64,000 bases of DNA from Chaunax sp. Z400 (GCA_037577475.1 CM075186.1:5889501-5953500); one strand, 5' to 3'. Numbered from the stretch's first letter, positions 10,586 through 22,614 are shown. Translations and numbers: made by a program. The notes: generated by a model from the sequence alone, not told the origin.

Positions 10586-12821
10586 TGAAGTAAATATGAT
10601 CATATTATATATATACATCAGATGATGCGTAATAATTAGAAAGTCTTGAGTGCTCAGTGACATTTAGATCGAAGGGCATCTGTCCCCTTTGGAGTCCAGA
10701 CGGTGGTGGTGGTGGCTGATGACTCTGCTGAAGATGATAAATGAGTTGGTGAATCTGTGAAGGCTGGGTGGTAGCATGAATGAACTAGACGAACAGGTCA
10801 GATGTAAAAAGATGGCAGCAAGATGATAGGCTAACAATGAAGGTGTGTTGCTGTGCTTTTGCATAGATGTGATTGGCTGATGAGAATAGCTGATAATAAC
10901 TCAATTGACAGCCCCAGACCATGATAGAAGGAATGACAGAGTGTGTGTGAGAGGATAACATAATGGCCCAAGTGTGCAAAGATTGAGTCATCCTGACTGG
11001 ACTTTTGCTAGGGCCTTATTTCATCTGCAGATTATTAATCGATAACCATTTTGATAATGATTTAATTATGAAATTCATTTATCAAGGAAAATGGCTAAAA
11101 TGTGGCTATTTTCTGATGTTTCATACACTAAACTAGAAAGAATATGATGATGAAAATAATAGTTTCAGCTCTGTTGTATCATTCTAAGCAAAAACTTTTA
11201 CTTTAGATTAATGTAGGGCGTGCTGCTGAGTCTGTATTTGTATATCAACTTTCTGCTCTCGTGGCCTCTGATACATGGCAGAGATTTATGAACTTTAAGT
11301 GTTTCTGTGCAGGAACAACATCTGGAATCCAGAGAGGAATTTGTCACATAATGTGTTTGGATAAGATTAGGATTCTAGCGTCTGTCATATCGCAAAAATG
11401 CTCTGCATTGGAGACCTTAACAGACTTATATGGAAACATTTTGGTGGGATATAAATGCAAATAAAGCTACTACTTTAAGCTGTGAGAATCTAGGCCTGTC
11501 TAAAGGTAGAGCTGACAGAGTGTGATTAACACCCAACACTGTCAGAAAGGTGTAGATTTGAAAGTTGTAGCCGAGTTTTTATATGGAGCAGAAAATGGAT
11601 TAATTTTTATTCATTAAGGAGTTTTTTCTACCCTGACTGATTCATGATGCATTTTCAACTTTCAACAGGTCCTAATGACCAGACAGACTTATTTTTGAAC
11701 TGCATCATTATCTGATGCTTGTGTCAGATGTACTTTTTTCCGCAATCTATCACCAATGGTCCACTTAATTTTCTTTTCTCACCTCAGCTAATTCACAACA
11801 CCTCTGTACAATGGCAGACATATCATAGCATACACATGTAATTTTGTTTCTTGCATGTCTATTAATGATGCTAATTCAAAAGACATTTGTGTTACCTTCA
11901 GTTTTTTCATTAATAACTTGTTTGAATGTTTGCCCAAGGAAAGGACAGGATTAAACTTGCCAGACACATAATTCCACAGACGATATAAAAAAAGCGATAA
12001 AATAAAAGAAGTAGTTGCTTCCTAAAATGTGTTTTACATTTGTTGTAAAAATTCATTTCAGGGTCTTTATCCCTCTTAAAAATGAAGTTTACAAAGGCAC
12101 AGGGCTCCATGGCAAAATGCTCACCAGTTTCTTTTCCCTGAAAGCTTTGTGGCTCTGAATCTTTGTCCCTAATGCTCTGGGGTGGATTATGTGCAGGTAG
12201 ATAGTGATCCTCAGGTATACAATTATGCTTCTGGAGAAAAGAAACATATATATATATATATACCCAACAATGCATGGAACTGGAGAAGAAGAAGAGGCCT
12301 TAATGAAATACATAGCACATCGTAAAAACATCTTACAGTAAACATGGAAAGGATTTAATTTTTCCTTTTTTCCACCAAAATAAGTTCTGACTGGCCTCAT
12401 TTACATGCCTTGTATTTAAAGCCAATCGAAACAATACTGAATTTGTTAGGATTTCAAGGTTAAATTCTACCAAATCTGCTCACTTTGTTAGAGAAAAAAC
12501 TTTCCCAATCTTATTTCTTGACACACACTACGAGGCATAACAAATCTGGATTTTCCTTCCATCAAAGCCAGCAGATCATCAGTGTGACAGTGGGACAGAA
12601 ATCTTTCTAACAATCAATTGTGCGCCAGAGTCGGCATGTACACAAAACTAAATTCAGAATTTCACGCGCCGTTTCATTTGATAACGAGACGATCAGCTCC
12701 TCGCATATGAACCTTCTAAATGGGAGGAGGGATGTACTCTGAGCATCATGGAGCTTTAAAGCAGAAGCATGAAGTAGCATATGAAGCTGCTAGAGAGAGC
12801 AGAAGACTGAGGGTTCTTTGT
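10586..12821. other. Non-coding with one short AT microsatellite
   Basis: No gene seen. A (AT)8 run lies at 12246-12262. Overlapping minus-strand frames at 11910-12400 (121 and 103 codons) have no domain. The stretch around 10660-10990 is purine-rich but unrecognised. Confidence 0.45.
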
Positions 12822-13006
12822 CTGAACTTCAAAAATATAACTGCAACACTTTTGTTTTTGTTCCCATTATGGAAAATAACAAAAGACTTTTTCCCTCAGA
12901 TCTTTAACATAAATTTGTTAAAATCTGTGTTAGTGAGCACTTTGCCAAGATAAGCCTTCCACCTGATAGGTCTGGAACAGTATATCAATATACTGATTCA
13001 ATAACA

Positions 13007-13021
13007 TGATTATTGTACAGG
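13007..13021 (+). repeat. Target-site duplication, left copy, of the SINE-like insertion
   Basis: TGATTATTGTACAGG, identical to 13331-13345. In the uninterrupted Tc1-like element this sequence should occur once. Confidence 0.8.
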
Positions 13022-13330
13022 AGGGACACAGTGGTGCAGTGGGTAGAGCTGTTGCCTCACAGCAAGAAGGTCCTGGGTTCAAATCCACCTGAGGACCTGG
13101 GGCTTTTCTGTGTGGAGTTTGCATGTTCTCCCCGTTTCTGCGTGGGTTCCTGCCGGGTTCTCCACCACCAATAACATGCAGTAGAGGTTGTTTGTCTTTC
13201 TATGTGGTCCTGTGATGAAATGGTGACTTGTCCAGGGTGTACCCTGCCTCCCACCCTAAGTCAGCTGGGATAGGCTCCAGCCCGTGCTGTGAGCCTACAC
13301 GGGATAAAGTGGTTAAAGAGAATGAATGAA
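13022..13330 (+). mobile_element. tRNA-derived SINE-like element inserted in the Tc1 relic
   Basis: The head reads like a tRNA: A box TGGTGCAGTGG (13032-13042) and B box GGTTCAAATCC (13076-13086), both matching the Pol III consensus, 33 bases apart. The body contains TGTGGAGTTTGCATGTTCTC, CCTGTGATGAAATGGTGACT, TGTCCAGGGTGTACCCTGCC and CAGCTGGGATAGGCTCCAGC, and the tail is a short GAATGAATGAATGA repeat. A perfect 15-bp direct repeat, TGATTATTGTACAGG, flanks it (13007-13021 and 13331-13345). The same family occurs in reverse at 6648-6935. It carries no protein and would depend on a partner LINE. Confidence 0.8.
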
Positions 13331-13345
13331 TGATTATTGTACAGG
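13331..13345 (+). repeat. Target-site duplication, right copy, of the SINE-like insertion
   Basis: TGATTATTGTACAGG directly after the GAATGAATGAA tail; the Tc1 relic resumes with GTGTGCTTTG. Confidence 0.8.
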
Positions 13346-13645
13346 TGTGCTTTGAACTGGTGGTGGTTGTGAGAGTGGTGGGGTGCACACAAAATGCTTA
13401 CATAGAGTTGATCAGATTGTTGAATATGGCCTGTGGAATGTTGTTCCAGTCCCCTTCAACGGCTGTGTGAAGGTGCTGGATATTAGCAGTCATACGTGAG
13501 CATCCCAAAATTACTCTGTGGATGACGTGTAAGAACTGGGGCCATGTATTATCATTATCTATATTGCATCAGGAGTTCAGGTGGCTGGTCTCAGACAATC
13601 ATGCACGTGAAGAAGCCAAACATATACCTGTAGTGTTCAATTTCT

Positions 13646-15140
13646 CTAGCTTGTCACAGATCCAGGCTTTCCTGTCAAGAGCAGGAATGAGCTTTATGGT
13701 GCACGTAGAAGACTTAACACAACTTAATTACTTTCCATTCTGCAACCTTGTTTGAGCAAGCCAGTATCATTCATTTTTTTAACCTGCTGAGACAATGTTG
13801 TACTGCCTTTTGAGTTTATGCTGGACTTGTTGAGACACAAAACGCACACTCAGATACAAAGCTTAGCGCAGTGCAACAAGGCGATTATTTAAAAAGCTCA
13901 ATTTCAATGCTCTCAGAGTCAAGGCGAGTCAAGCTTCATCCCACATTGTTTCAAAGTTAAAGCTGGGCAGTGCCTGCTAAATAGTACCGTACATTGCAGG
14001 AATCCAAAAAATACCATCAATCTATTGGGAAGCATTAATAGCTGAAACAATTAGTTGTTGTTGTTTTGTTTTACTTAATCTTATCATGCAAAATATTCTG
14101 AGTGTGCTGAGTACAAATAAGCACAGCCCTGAGGTACAGCTCTAGGTGGGATGCAGACAGTGAACCATCAGGGAGTCAAGCAAAGCTCAGAGGTCAGGAG
14201 AGCATTTAGCACTGCCCTCTGGTGGAGGATATAATGAGTTTTGATGACCACCCATCAGGCTTCTATGCCTGCACACACTTGAGCTTGTTATCACAATTCT
14301 AATAATGAATAGTTTGTGGCAAGGGGCAACAATCTACTGCTATTTGGTTGCTGCTTTTCCATGGGAAAAACACTCATAATAAATGCCTCTGGTTCAGAGT
14401 ATAGGCACTTTTACCGTTGAGTGACATCAAACCACTGGAATGAATCAACAACGTCAACAAACAAAGCTGCGGATAATTTCCGTTGTGCTGCTGCATTCAC
14501 ATGCATGTCGCACTGAGATGGTCAAAGATGCAAGGTCAGTCTCTTGGTCCCTGGGAACAAGAGAGTGTAGGATGCTTGAAAAACTGATTCATGCATGTGA
14601 ATGGAATGTCATTACTTATAGGCGAAAGGTTGTCATCAATAAATGGCAAATGAATGAATCAGAGAAAACAACCATGTGGATCGCTGCGTATGAAAATGTG
14701 TGTTCCCGGTTTTTGTGGCTGAATCCAACCTTAAAATCCGGTTTGTTTGTTTTTTGTTTTTTTTGTGATAAAATGTTACTAAAGCTGATAATTTCACTGA
14801 CATTTAACAGTTTGTTGTATTTTTATGCCAACCATCAATCTGCCGAAGGTATTTTCCCAAAGCTGCCTTGTTTCCAGAGCTGTGTAAAATCGTGTGGCAG
14901 TCCATTCACATTTCAACAATACAACATCCCACAGTGACAGAGGAGGATCTGGTGTGCAAGATTATGCAAAGTGCAGCATGAATGGTTTCTAAATCACTGT
15001 TTTAAAACGAGGAAGGTGGCCTCCTGTGAGCTTCTGTCCGACGCCGATGCTATGAATGATACCGGAGATGATAAAAGTCCCCACATGCACTTTTACTCAG
15101 ATGACAATGCATTGGTGTGATACAGACTCGTATTTGGAGA
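13646..15140. other. Non-coding stretch with a CTCF-like motif
   Basis: No gene recognised. A 165-codon plus-strand frame at 14440-14937 is open but shows no domain, no splice context and ordinary composition, so I treat it as chance. A CTCF-like site at 14211-14225 is listed separately. Confidence 0.4.
14211..14225 (-). promoter_or_regulatory. CTCF-like core motif
   Basis: On the minus strand CCACCAGAGGGCAGT fits the vertebrate CTCF core CCASYAGRKGGCR at every position. Such a match is expected by chance now and then, and similar strings ride inside fish repeats, so occupancy is unknown. Confidence 0.35.
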
Positions 15141-15324
15141 TGTGTGCGTCGGTGTTGTGCTACACCCACCCCTCTGTCGAGCTAGTGAGCAACTTTTTGT
15201 TTGTGTGAGTTATGGTGTTTTTCTCCCAACAGATCTGGGCTGTCTCTTTCTCTTCATTTCTTTATCACCACATCTCTGTCTCCCATTCTCATTCTCTCTC
15301 CCGGTCTCTTCGTCTCCTCCTCAG

Positions 15325-15536
15325 TGCATTGAGGCCATTGTAAAACACTGGACTGAGTCCCAAGCCCTCAGGAGACTCAGGGGCTCAGGGTTGACTGATC
15401 GCTGGATTTCACCACAGGCTCCAAGAACGGGGATTGTTCAAGAAGCTTTTCCTTCCCACTGAGACCCCTGTGGATTAAGGATTCCTGGCTTCTGGTGCAA
15501 TAATAAGGCCTCACACACCGGCAAAAGAAAATACTC
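15325..15536 (+). other. Weak candidate non-coding exon with a strong splice-acceptor-like start
   Basis: A long pyrimidine tract (about 15230-15320) ends in CCTCCTCAG at 15324, then follows a G/C-richer segment with one open frame of about 46 codons to a stop at 15460. No donor or protein similarity is seen. It could be a 5'-UTR exon of an unseen gene or a chance acceptor. Confidence 0.15.
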
Positions 15537-15539
15537 TAG

Positions 15540-16155
15540 CAAAGCTCTGTACTGCTTCATCTGAAGATGCTGTGCATCGCCACAGGTTGCCCCTTATATT
15601 TTTCTCCTCCAAAATTTTTTTTTCCTTTTACCTACAGCAATTTTCTGGTACCTCGGATTGAAAGACTGGAATTTAATGGGAGGAGACAAATCCTGATCTT
15701 ATTGCTTCATGAATATCAAGGATTCTCTCTTTTAATTTTACACCTCCACAGGAACACACTCAAAAAACAAACAACCCCCCCCCCAGCAAATGTGGTAAAG
15801 ACATCATTTCTGGCTTGAGTAGTGTTTCCAATCACAAGTGAACCGCCTTGAGTGAGTAGATGCAGACTCTAAAGGTTGTAGCTTAGATTACCGCCCCCAT
15901 ACTGACACCAGTGCACATGTATATTATCACATTGATGCCTGTGTACATTAAATTCACAGATGCCAACAGCAGCTTTGCAGCAGCTAAACTGCTGCAGGAA
16001 AAATGCATATGATCCCAACATCCCTCTTTGGCCCTCAGCTGGGAGTGCTAAATGAATAACAATCTCAGATATCAGAGAACAAGAGTGATCCCAAATGTAC
16101 GGAGCCGTATAGTAAATCTTTATACAAATGTTCATGGAGGGTTGTGCGACTGTAT
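15540..16155. other. Non-coding, homopolymer runs
   Basis: A T run near 15617-15624 and a 10-base C run at 15775-15784 are the only features noted. Confidence 0.4.
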
Positions 16156-16159
16156 CTTA

Positions 16160-16335
16160 ATCCGTGTGTGCATAATCAGATTTGTAAATGTGTAACAGAA
16201 TCTCTAAAAGTGTGCGGAGATTTGTGAATGTGTGCAGCAATATTCAAATGTGTATTCCGAATCTGTTTGTGCGTAATGAGATTTAAAATCCATTTTCAGA
16301 TTTGCAGGTGTAATGAGATTTATAAATGAGTTGAC
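16160..16335 (+). repeat. Degenerate tandem repeat, about 20-bp period
   Basis: Roughly eight diverged units of the form cAGATTTGTAAATGTGTGCa lie head to tail: e.g. CAGATTTGTAAATGTGTAA (16177), CAGAATCTCTAAAAGTGTGCG (16196), GAGATTTGTGAATGTGTGCA (16217), GCAATATTCAAATGTGTATT (16237) and CCGAATCTGTTTGTGCGTAA (16257). Divergence indicates an old minisatellite-like array. Confidence 0.6.
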
Positions 16336-16339
16336 ACAT

Positions 16340-18185
16340 TTCTAAATTTATGAAAACAATAATTTCTGTTAATCTAGACAGAAAAAGAAAAGCATTTTGC
16401 AGAGTGTCATGTTGAAAAATAAACATATTTACAATTGAAGTTCTAATTTATGTACTGACATTCGCAAGAGAAAACAGGGGAAACAATTTACAGAGCATAT
16501 GCACGTTGAAGCAGAAAAATACACTATGTAGGTATGACACAGGGTGAAAGATGGAGGAACCAAGACTGCGATTGGAAACAAGACATTGCCAGCCGCCTCC
16601 GCTCAGCTCCTTATGTGATGTTGATTGGCTTAAGGTAACAGTACTTATTGCTAATGGCATATGCAGGCGGCTGCCATTGGGCTGCAGTTCCAGATGGCTC
16701 TCTGCTGTGTTTTTGACACCACAGCCTTCTCCATGCAAATCGGTGGCAGAGGCTGACCAACATTAGCTCTGTATGGAAGTCAGATTGATTACATTATTGT
16801 AGAGTGCCTAAAACAGCCATTCCCCGCATCATCATCATTCACTCCCGGAATAAAACTGAAAAAATAAGATTTGCGTCTTGGTCACAGTTGTGAAATGAAG
16901 CCAGCATTTCAAGCCTGAAATAACCAGTTAATACAAAGAGGTGTACTTTAATGCAGTGAAGAAAAAAAGTCATTGGACGGTAATCAAAGCTGGACTCGAG
17001 CATCAGTTCAAGAGCAGTGCTGACATTACCAGATGCTAAACCCAAAGGGTTCATGGGAACTGACACACCGCCAGTTAATTACATGCAACTCTTGATGGTT
17101 AAATAACAGATATTTTAATGGAGGGAGACATCATCACCATACTGAGGCTCTCAGAATGCATTGGTCTTTCTAGCCTCCATCAACATGAGTGATGAATTCT
17201 GATGTAAGCTGGTGTGAATGTAACGAGGAGCCCCTTCCATTGTACAACAGTGAGGATTACAAAAGCCTACTTTCCTGATCTCCCTGAGGTCAGAGGAAAA
17301 GTAATTGCTGGACTTTTGCACTTGATAAAACCAAGCCAGAGACAAATGGACGGCCTCCATCTCCTCGCCTCAAAGTAGAACTAGTCGATAATTCCTCTGT
17401 TAATCCTTTCTTCCTGCTTGGAGACTTCTGAGTTTGGACTTGAAAGACAATTAAGAGGAGGAGGAGAGGGAAAGAGGTGGATCTTTTCGTCCTCCTGTGA
17501 GCAGACAGATACACTTCAGAGCTGCTTTGTTTTTCTTTGATTTGGATTGAGATTTATCACGAAAGTCTGCTTTCTACTGTTGAAATGTCAAACAACAAAC
17601 AGATCTAGATGGGGTTTTTTTTTTAGCGCCTATTCACTCTAATCCACTGTGGAGAGTTTGTTGTAACTTCTAATGACTGTAAAGTAGTATTGATTGCTCA
17701 GTTTCTTCTTAAGTACTGCCATATTGACTAGACTTATTTAACATCCCTCAAATGCAGAACTTGTTTGCAGATGGAGATAAAACAGCTGCAGGAGAGAATA
17801 TGTGGAATGTCTTTGCAGAAATATGCACCCAGGCAGCCGTTAAGAGTGTGAATGTCAGTGGGTGCAGAAGAATAAAAATAAAATAAAAATGTTATTAAGG
17901 CGTGTCTCTCATGTCTAGTATATCTGCACCGATCTCAGTCCTCCAAATTGTTGCATAGCGTGTGTTGGCACATTAAATTTAAAGTCACGTTAGGTCCGTG
18001 TGTACTCACAGGATTCTTTACAGCCTTGGATGTGATTGCAGCTTCATCCTTGTCGGCCCGCACCGACAATCCATTACTGTACGATAAATGTTGCTGTAGT
18101 TTGAGACTGAAAACAAACAGCGAGTCCTTTCACATGTGGCAGGAGATAAGAGCGCACAAAGAGGGACGGATGTTCGGTGTTGTGT
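16340..18185. other. Non-coding, no recognised feature
   Basis: Stops in all frames at short intervals and no recognised repeat. A T-rich run lies near 17616 and an AAAATAAAATAAAAAT tract at 17874-17890. Confidence 0.45.
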
Positions 18186-18219
18186 TGGATTCTATAGTTT
18201 TAAACCTTCACGTCACACA

Positions 18220-18470
18220 CAAGGGATACAGCAACAACAGATACTCTAAGAAGAGAAATGTGCACACGAGGCATATTATCAAATATTCGGCGTCAGTAAA
18301 TGTAAATAAAAACTGTGGTACGGGATATGACGTTTACATGAGCAAACACAAAGACGGGATACTCCACAAACCCAATAATAACCGGGATACTGATATGCAT
18401 GTAAACACAGTCGATGCCGTGTGTGCACCTGGCTGCAAGAAAAATGTCTTCTTGGAAATAACAAACATTG
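18220..18470. repeat. Candidate short DNA-transposon-like repeat (MITE) with inverted GTTTACATG/CATGTAAAC motifs
   Basis: GACGTTTACATGAGCA (18329-18344) and TATGCATGTAAACACAGTC (18394-18412) are inverted relative to each other, and three variants of A/CGGGATAC or A/CGGGATAT occur between 18320 and 18391. Fish MITEs often have CATGTAAAC-type subterminal motifs. The outer ends and any target duplication are not clear. Confidence 0.3.
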
Positions 18471-18489
18471 AAGAAGTATGTGGGTAAAT

Positions 18490-21355
18490 ACAGATGCATT
18501 GAAAAGCTGAAGACTTTATTCACAGCAGACAATTTGACTTATCGCAGAAAAAGCACAGGTGACACAAAAATGGCTTGGTTCAATTTGGTGGCAGCATGCA
18601 CAATAGCAGGACCCTGGAACCAGCTCACATGGAATGCATTGCTGGCCATAAACATTAAATAGGAGTTATTAATCCTTCAAAGACACATTTTACTTATACT
18701 TTCTCTGTACTGCTCTTTCTCCACCACTGCCACACATTCATACAGGCAGATGCACACCCACACATCACCCTCTTCTTTACCTCCTGTAGCCCTTCAGCCT
18801 CGTGGCATGAGCCCTCTGCTCTGCAGAGCCTCCACCAGCAAAGAGGCAACGGAGGTGACCTGCAGGTGTAACATCAGCAGCTTATCGTTGATGTAAAAGG
18901 TAAAAGTGAGGGTAGGATGCTTATAGAATAAGTTGCCATGTCAGATAAATGCATTTGTATTATTGTCAGCCAGGAGTGGATATATACCAATCCCCAGTAG
19001 GCCATTGTGATGCTTTGAATGAGATTCTGATGTGTCGAGTCAAACTCACTTTGGGAGAATTATGCTGGAGAGGTGTTCAGAGAGAGACCCAAAATATCCT
19101 CTGCTTTAAACAGAAGAGAGGGAGACGGAGAAGAAGAGAGACACAAAGAGACAGAGGGGATGAGAGGACATGTGAGGGCAGACAGCGCTGGCAGACTGAG
19201 CATAATCCCTGGAGAAGAGGCTCATGTCTCTGAACTGCTCTGATATTAAGAACTGAAATGGTGGTTTGATAATTACAGCTCGTGGGATATAAAATCCATT
19301 TGTGTCTTTCTTAGCTCATTAAGGATGAAAACAATGACGTGTTTATGAATATAAAATGTCAAATATATATTTGTCATACGAGTAGCACATAATATATGAA
19401 AAACAGGGTACTGATAATCTTATACTTATGAAAGTAGAAATATATTCTTATACTTTGGAGATCTGATCAGTCAGACCACAATCAGGGGTGGTCTGAACCG
19501 CAGATGATCATGTTCTTTTAGAAGGTGTCTGCACAACCTTGTCTTGGGCCATCGTAAAGGACGGCCTGCTAACATGAAGCCGCAACAACACATGAAATGG
19601 GTTATACATCTGCTTTCCATGCTCACTGTACATGTGTGGGCTCGAACCTATCATAGGCAGCAGGTGTCACACTGCAGTATCCAGACTCCCTTTAATACTG
19701 TGCAATTTTAATATAAAGTTGCTGCATGAGAAGAAATGTAATAAATTTGGCAAAACTTATTAAGATGGCAAATTCTAAATAATGTGTGTCTTCTTGTAAA
19801 CTCGCCATTAAATGCAATAAATTCCATACAATGAATGCAAATGCAATAATAACACACCGGATGTTAATCACACAGATGTTAATCCTAGATATCAACTTTC
19901 ATTCTCACACATCCCTATAAAAGGCTGGCTGAAAAATTTGGTAAACAAACACAGTGATATTTCATTGCAATACATGAGAAATTAAAATTATGTGTGTTTG
20001 TATATTGTCAGAGGAGAAACTGCAACTTAAACATGAGATAAAAGATAAGACAGAAATGGCTAAAAGTTTATTTTCTACAAAAGAAAACTGCTTCTGTGCT
20101 TTTGTAATTTACTCAGCATTCAATTCCAGTGATAATGACATCTATAGATTTTTTGCTTTAGGTCCTTAATGTGTGTGACAAGGATCCACACACACAAAAC
20201 ACACAGCCTCTCAAAGTCAAATGAACAGAAGAAACTGGCTCACAAAAGCTCCCAGACTCAGCCTCTCCTCTGTCTAACCCGGTGCGGTCAGTATAAAGAT
20301 GTATATATTTAGATCCCCACGGCTGTCTGCTTTGTTTCAAGGAGGAAGAGAAGAAAGGGGAGACAGTCCACTCCCCCCAAAGAGCAGATATGGACAGTGG
20401 AGTTCGATGGACGTAACACTAATTGGGCTTCCTTTCTCCTACATACTTAGAGAAGCAGCAGTCAGACCTGACAGTGCTCTAAGGGGGGAGCTGTTGCTTA
20501 AAGTTCAACATCTGCCAACCTGGTGATCAGCAGATCACCAGGCAGCAGTGTTGGTCTGCTGAGAGACAGCTTGTCACACCACAGCTCATGGAAGCTCACG
20601 GCCCTCATTTGAAATCAGACTGTCGGGAGTTTAAGCACTTAACACGATGGAGATGGTTCAACAGCTAGCCTTTGGCTTCCTCTCCTCACCCCTTTATCTG
20701 TCACCTCTTCAAAGCTGCAGGCTTTCCAGTTTCATTTCCTCCCATCTGTCATAAGAATAGTAATTATTTTATTCTCCAGGCTCAGTGTTTTAACCAATCA
20801 TCATCACATGTATCAACACGCAGGCAAATCATTCTGATTTCTCTGAAATGATTTTGTCGTTTTATGAAAAGGTTGGGCAGTGTCATTGTAATGGAATCTA
20901 AATACAGCACGAGATCTACGACCTCATCTATGACCTCGTGGCATTTCAGAATCTAAATTCAAAGTCTTGTCGCGTTCAGGAATGATTAACCAGTCCTCAG
21001 ACAACTGACATTTTCTAAACTTTATGAGAAATGTGGATTTCATTACATAAATGAGAATTAATCTGCTGATGTAGGGCTAAAAAACAACCATTTTGCTATA
21101 GTGGCCTCAGAATGGCAACTCTGCACAAACACAATCACACAATCATACATGAAGAACATTACATTATTGTGATGGTAATGCAAATACAACTTTAATAGAA
21201 TGAATGGGACACCATGTTTGAATGGTTTTAGCAGCTTTTCCTAAGCACACAACATAGTGTTTACTACAGTAAGAGATTCACACATCACAACATTAATACC
21301 ACACAAACAAGTCATTATGTAGATTTATGTGTGTAGATTTATGTGGGCATAAACA
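18490..21355. other. Non-coding, no recognised gene
   Basis: A purine-rich patch at 19105-19175 is the main irregularity. No repeat family was recognised. Frames of 60-94 codons here show no domain. Confidence 0.4.
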
Positions 21356-21360
21356 AACTG

Positions 21361-21420
21361 GTTTGGTTTAGGCATTAAATCTACTTGGGTGGGATTAGGA
21401 TGATGAGATGGTTTTGGTTC
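21361..21420 (+). repeat. GGTTTGGTTTAGGCAT-type teleost repeat fragment
   Basis: TTTGGTTTAGGCATTAAATC followed by TACTTGGGTGGGATTAGGAT and GGTTTTGGTT matches, with substitutions, the fish repeat GGTTAGGTTTAGGCAAnAAA-CTACTTGG. Compare 3763-3815. Confidence 0.4.
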
Positions 21421-21424
21421 AAAT

Positions 21425-22495
21425 AGATTATGTCACATATGTTTGTAGCCTTAACATCCATTACATCGGTGGCATAATTTAAATATGTTATGCAAGTTCT
21501 TACATAAGGTAAAATACAGCTTGTTGAAGACGTGGCTTTATTGCACCTCACCGCTCTGTGATGTTTGTACTTCGATGTCAAAGATGACCATGTCTTAGTT
21601 TTAAGTAGTTCTGCTCTGAAGTCTCTATGAATGGACACTGTGAGTTCAGTATTGGCATCTCGGGTTTTAGACGCTGTGCACTTTCTCTCTGCTTCCTGGA
21701 TTCTGCTGACGTATCCCCTTGGGCGATCTCACTCCACCAGGCAGAGCGGTTCTGTGCCGTGTTCTCCCTAAAGTTGACGTCAATGCTTTAGTGACATTTT
21801 CAGGCAGTCTTTGGAACATCTATTCTGCCATCCATCCTCTCTTTTGACATAGAACAGTTGTTTTCGGGAGGCGATTGTCAGTCATTCTGAGTTGGAACCG
21901 GTTCGAATCAACATCAGTATAAACGGAGCAAGCCGTCTGTAGCAAGGTGGTGTGACAGAATCAGGGTGTCATATTTTGAAGACGTGTTATGTCTGCAATT
22001 CACAACCTGGAAATTTTAAAAAGCAACGAGTAGCAGTTAGCAGCTAACGCAAACATTCAACAGAAAATGTCTTCAAATTTGGGAAGTCTAGAGCTCCTCA
22101 CCCTCCAAGCAGAGGACAAGATCATCTGCCATATGGTTTTATTCTTTACAAAGCACTGCTCATCACATATGTGAAATGTCATATTAGACACAGACATCTA
22201 AAACACACTGGAGTGTGTTATGTCGCTGTTGGTTTGTTCAGTGTAAATTGAAAACTTTGGCGTAGAGAAGGGTCTTCTTCTGGCAGAAGAACTCTGAATC
22301 ACAATATCAACATATGAAGTCAATGGCTAATATGTTAGCATATTATTTTAATATTAGAATTTTAGCTTCAATTCACCTTCTATTAATGGCAAAATTATAC
22401 ACACATATTACCGGTAAACATTTACACACTGCAGTTACTTCTTTAAGGTTAAACACAAGAATGTGTCGTGGAGCGTTTATTGGAACAGACAGACC
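21425..22495. other. Non-coding, no recognised feature
   Basis: Nothing supported beyond ordinary AT-rich sequence. Confidence 0.4.
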
Positions 22496-22504
22496 TGCTT
22501 TAAT

Positions 22505-22610
22505 TCTGACACAAACATCTGCCCTGCTGAAATGTCCTTGAGTAAGATATTAAATCAATACCGACTCCCTAGGCGCTGCCCTGTGGCTCTGTTTGACCTC
22601 TGACCTCCGC
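22505..22610 (+). repeat. Likely fragment of a tRNA-SINE body
   Basis: CTGCTGAAATGTCCTTGAGT AAGATATTAAA and GGCGCTGCCCTGTGGCTC recall the body of the teleost SINE whose fuller copy is at 29886-30085 (GTCCTTGAGCAAGACACT...GGCGCTG). There is no tRNA-like head and no clear ends. Confidence 0.35.
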
Positions 22611-22614
22611 GTGA

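Larger units (their letters stand above)
12822..13645 (-). mobile_element. Tc1/mariner-superfamily DNA transposon relic, internally deleted and split by a SINE-like insertion
   Basis: The left part (12822-13021) matches the terminal region of a common fish Tc1-like element: AACTGCAACACTTTTGTTTT, a run of diverged sequence, TGTGTTAGTGAGCAC, TTTGCCAAGATAAGCCTTCC and GATTATTGTACAGG. After the insert, the right part resumes with GTGTGCTTTG and then transposase code on the minus strand: CATAGAGTTGATCAGATTGT, TGGCCTGTGGAATGTTGTTC, TTCAACGGCTGTGTGAAG, CTGGATATTAGC and GGGGCCATGTATTATCAT. These correspond to the C-terminal DDE region. At about 13565 it jumps to GGTCTCAGACAATCATGCAC and GTGAAGAAGCC, a more N-terminal segment, so the middle of the transposase is deleted. 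Frames are broken. The right end is undefined. Confidence 0.75.

Noticed and set aside
13057..13254. Minus-strand frames across 12930-13388
   Set aside because: They are translations of the SINE-like element and its Tc1 host, not genes.
14440..14937. 165-codon plus-strand frame
   Set aside because: No recognisable domain, no splice sites and no flanking gene structure; a frame this long is expected occasionally in 64 kb.
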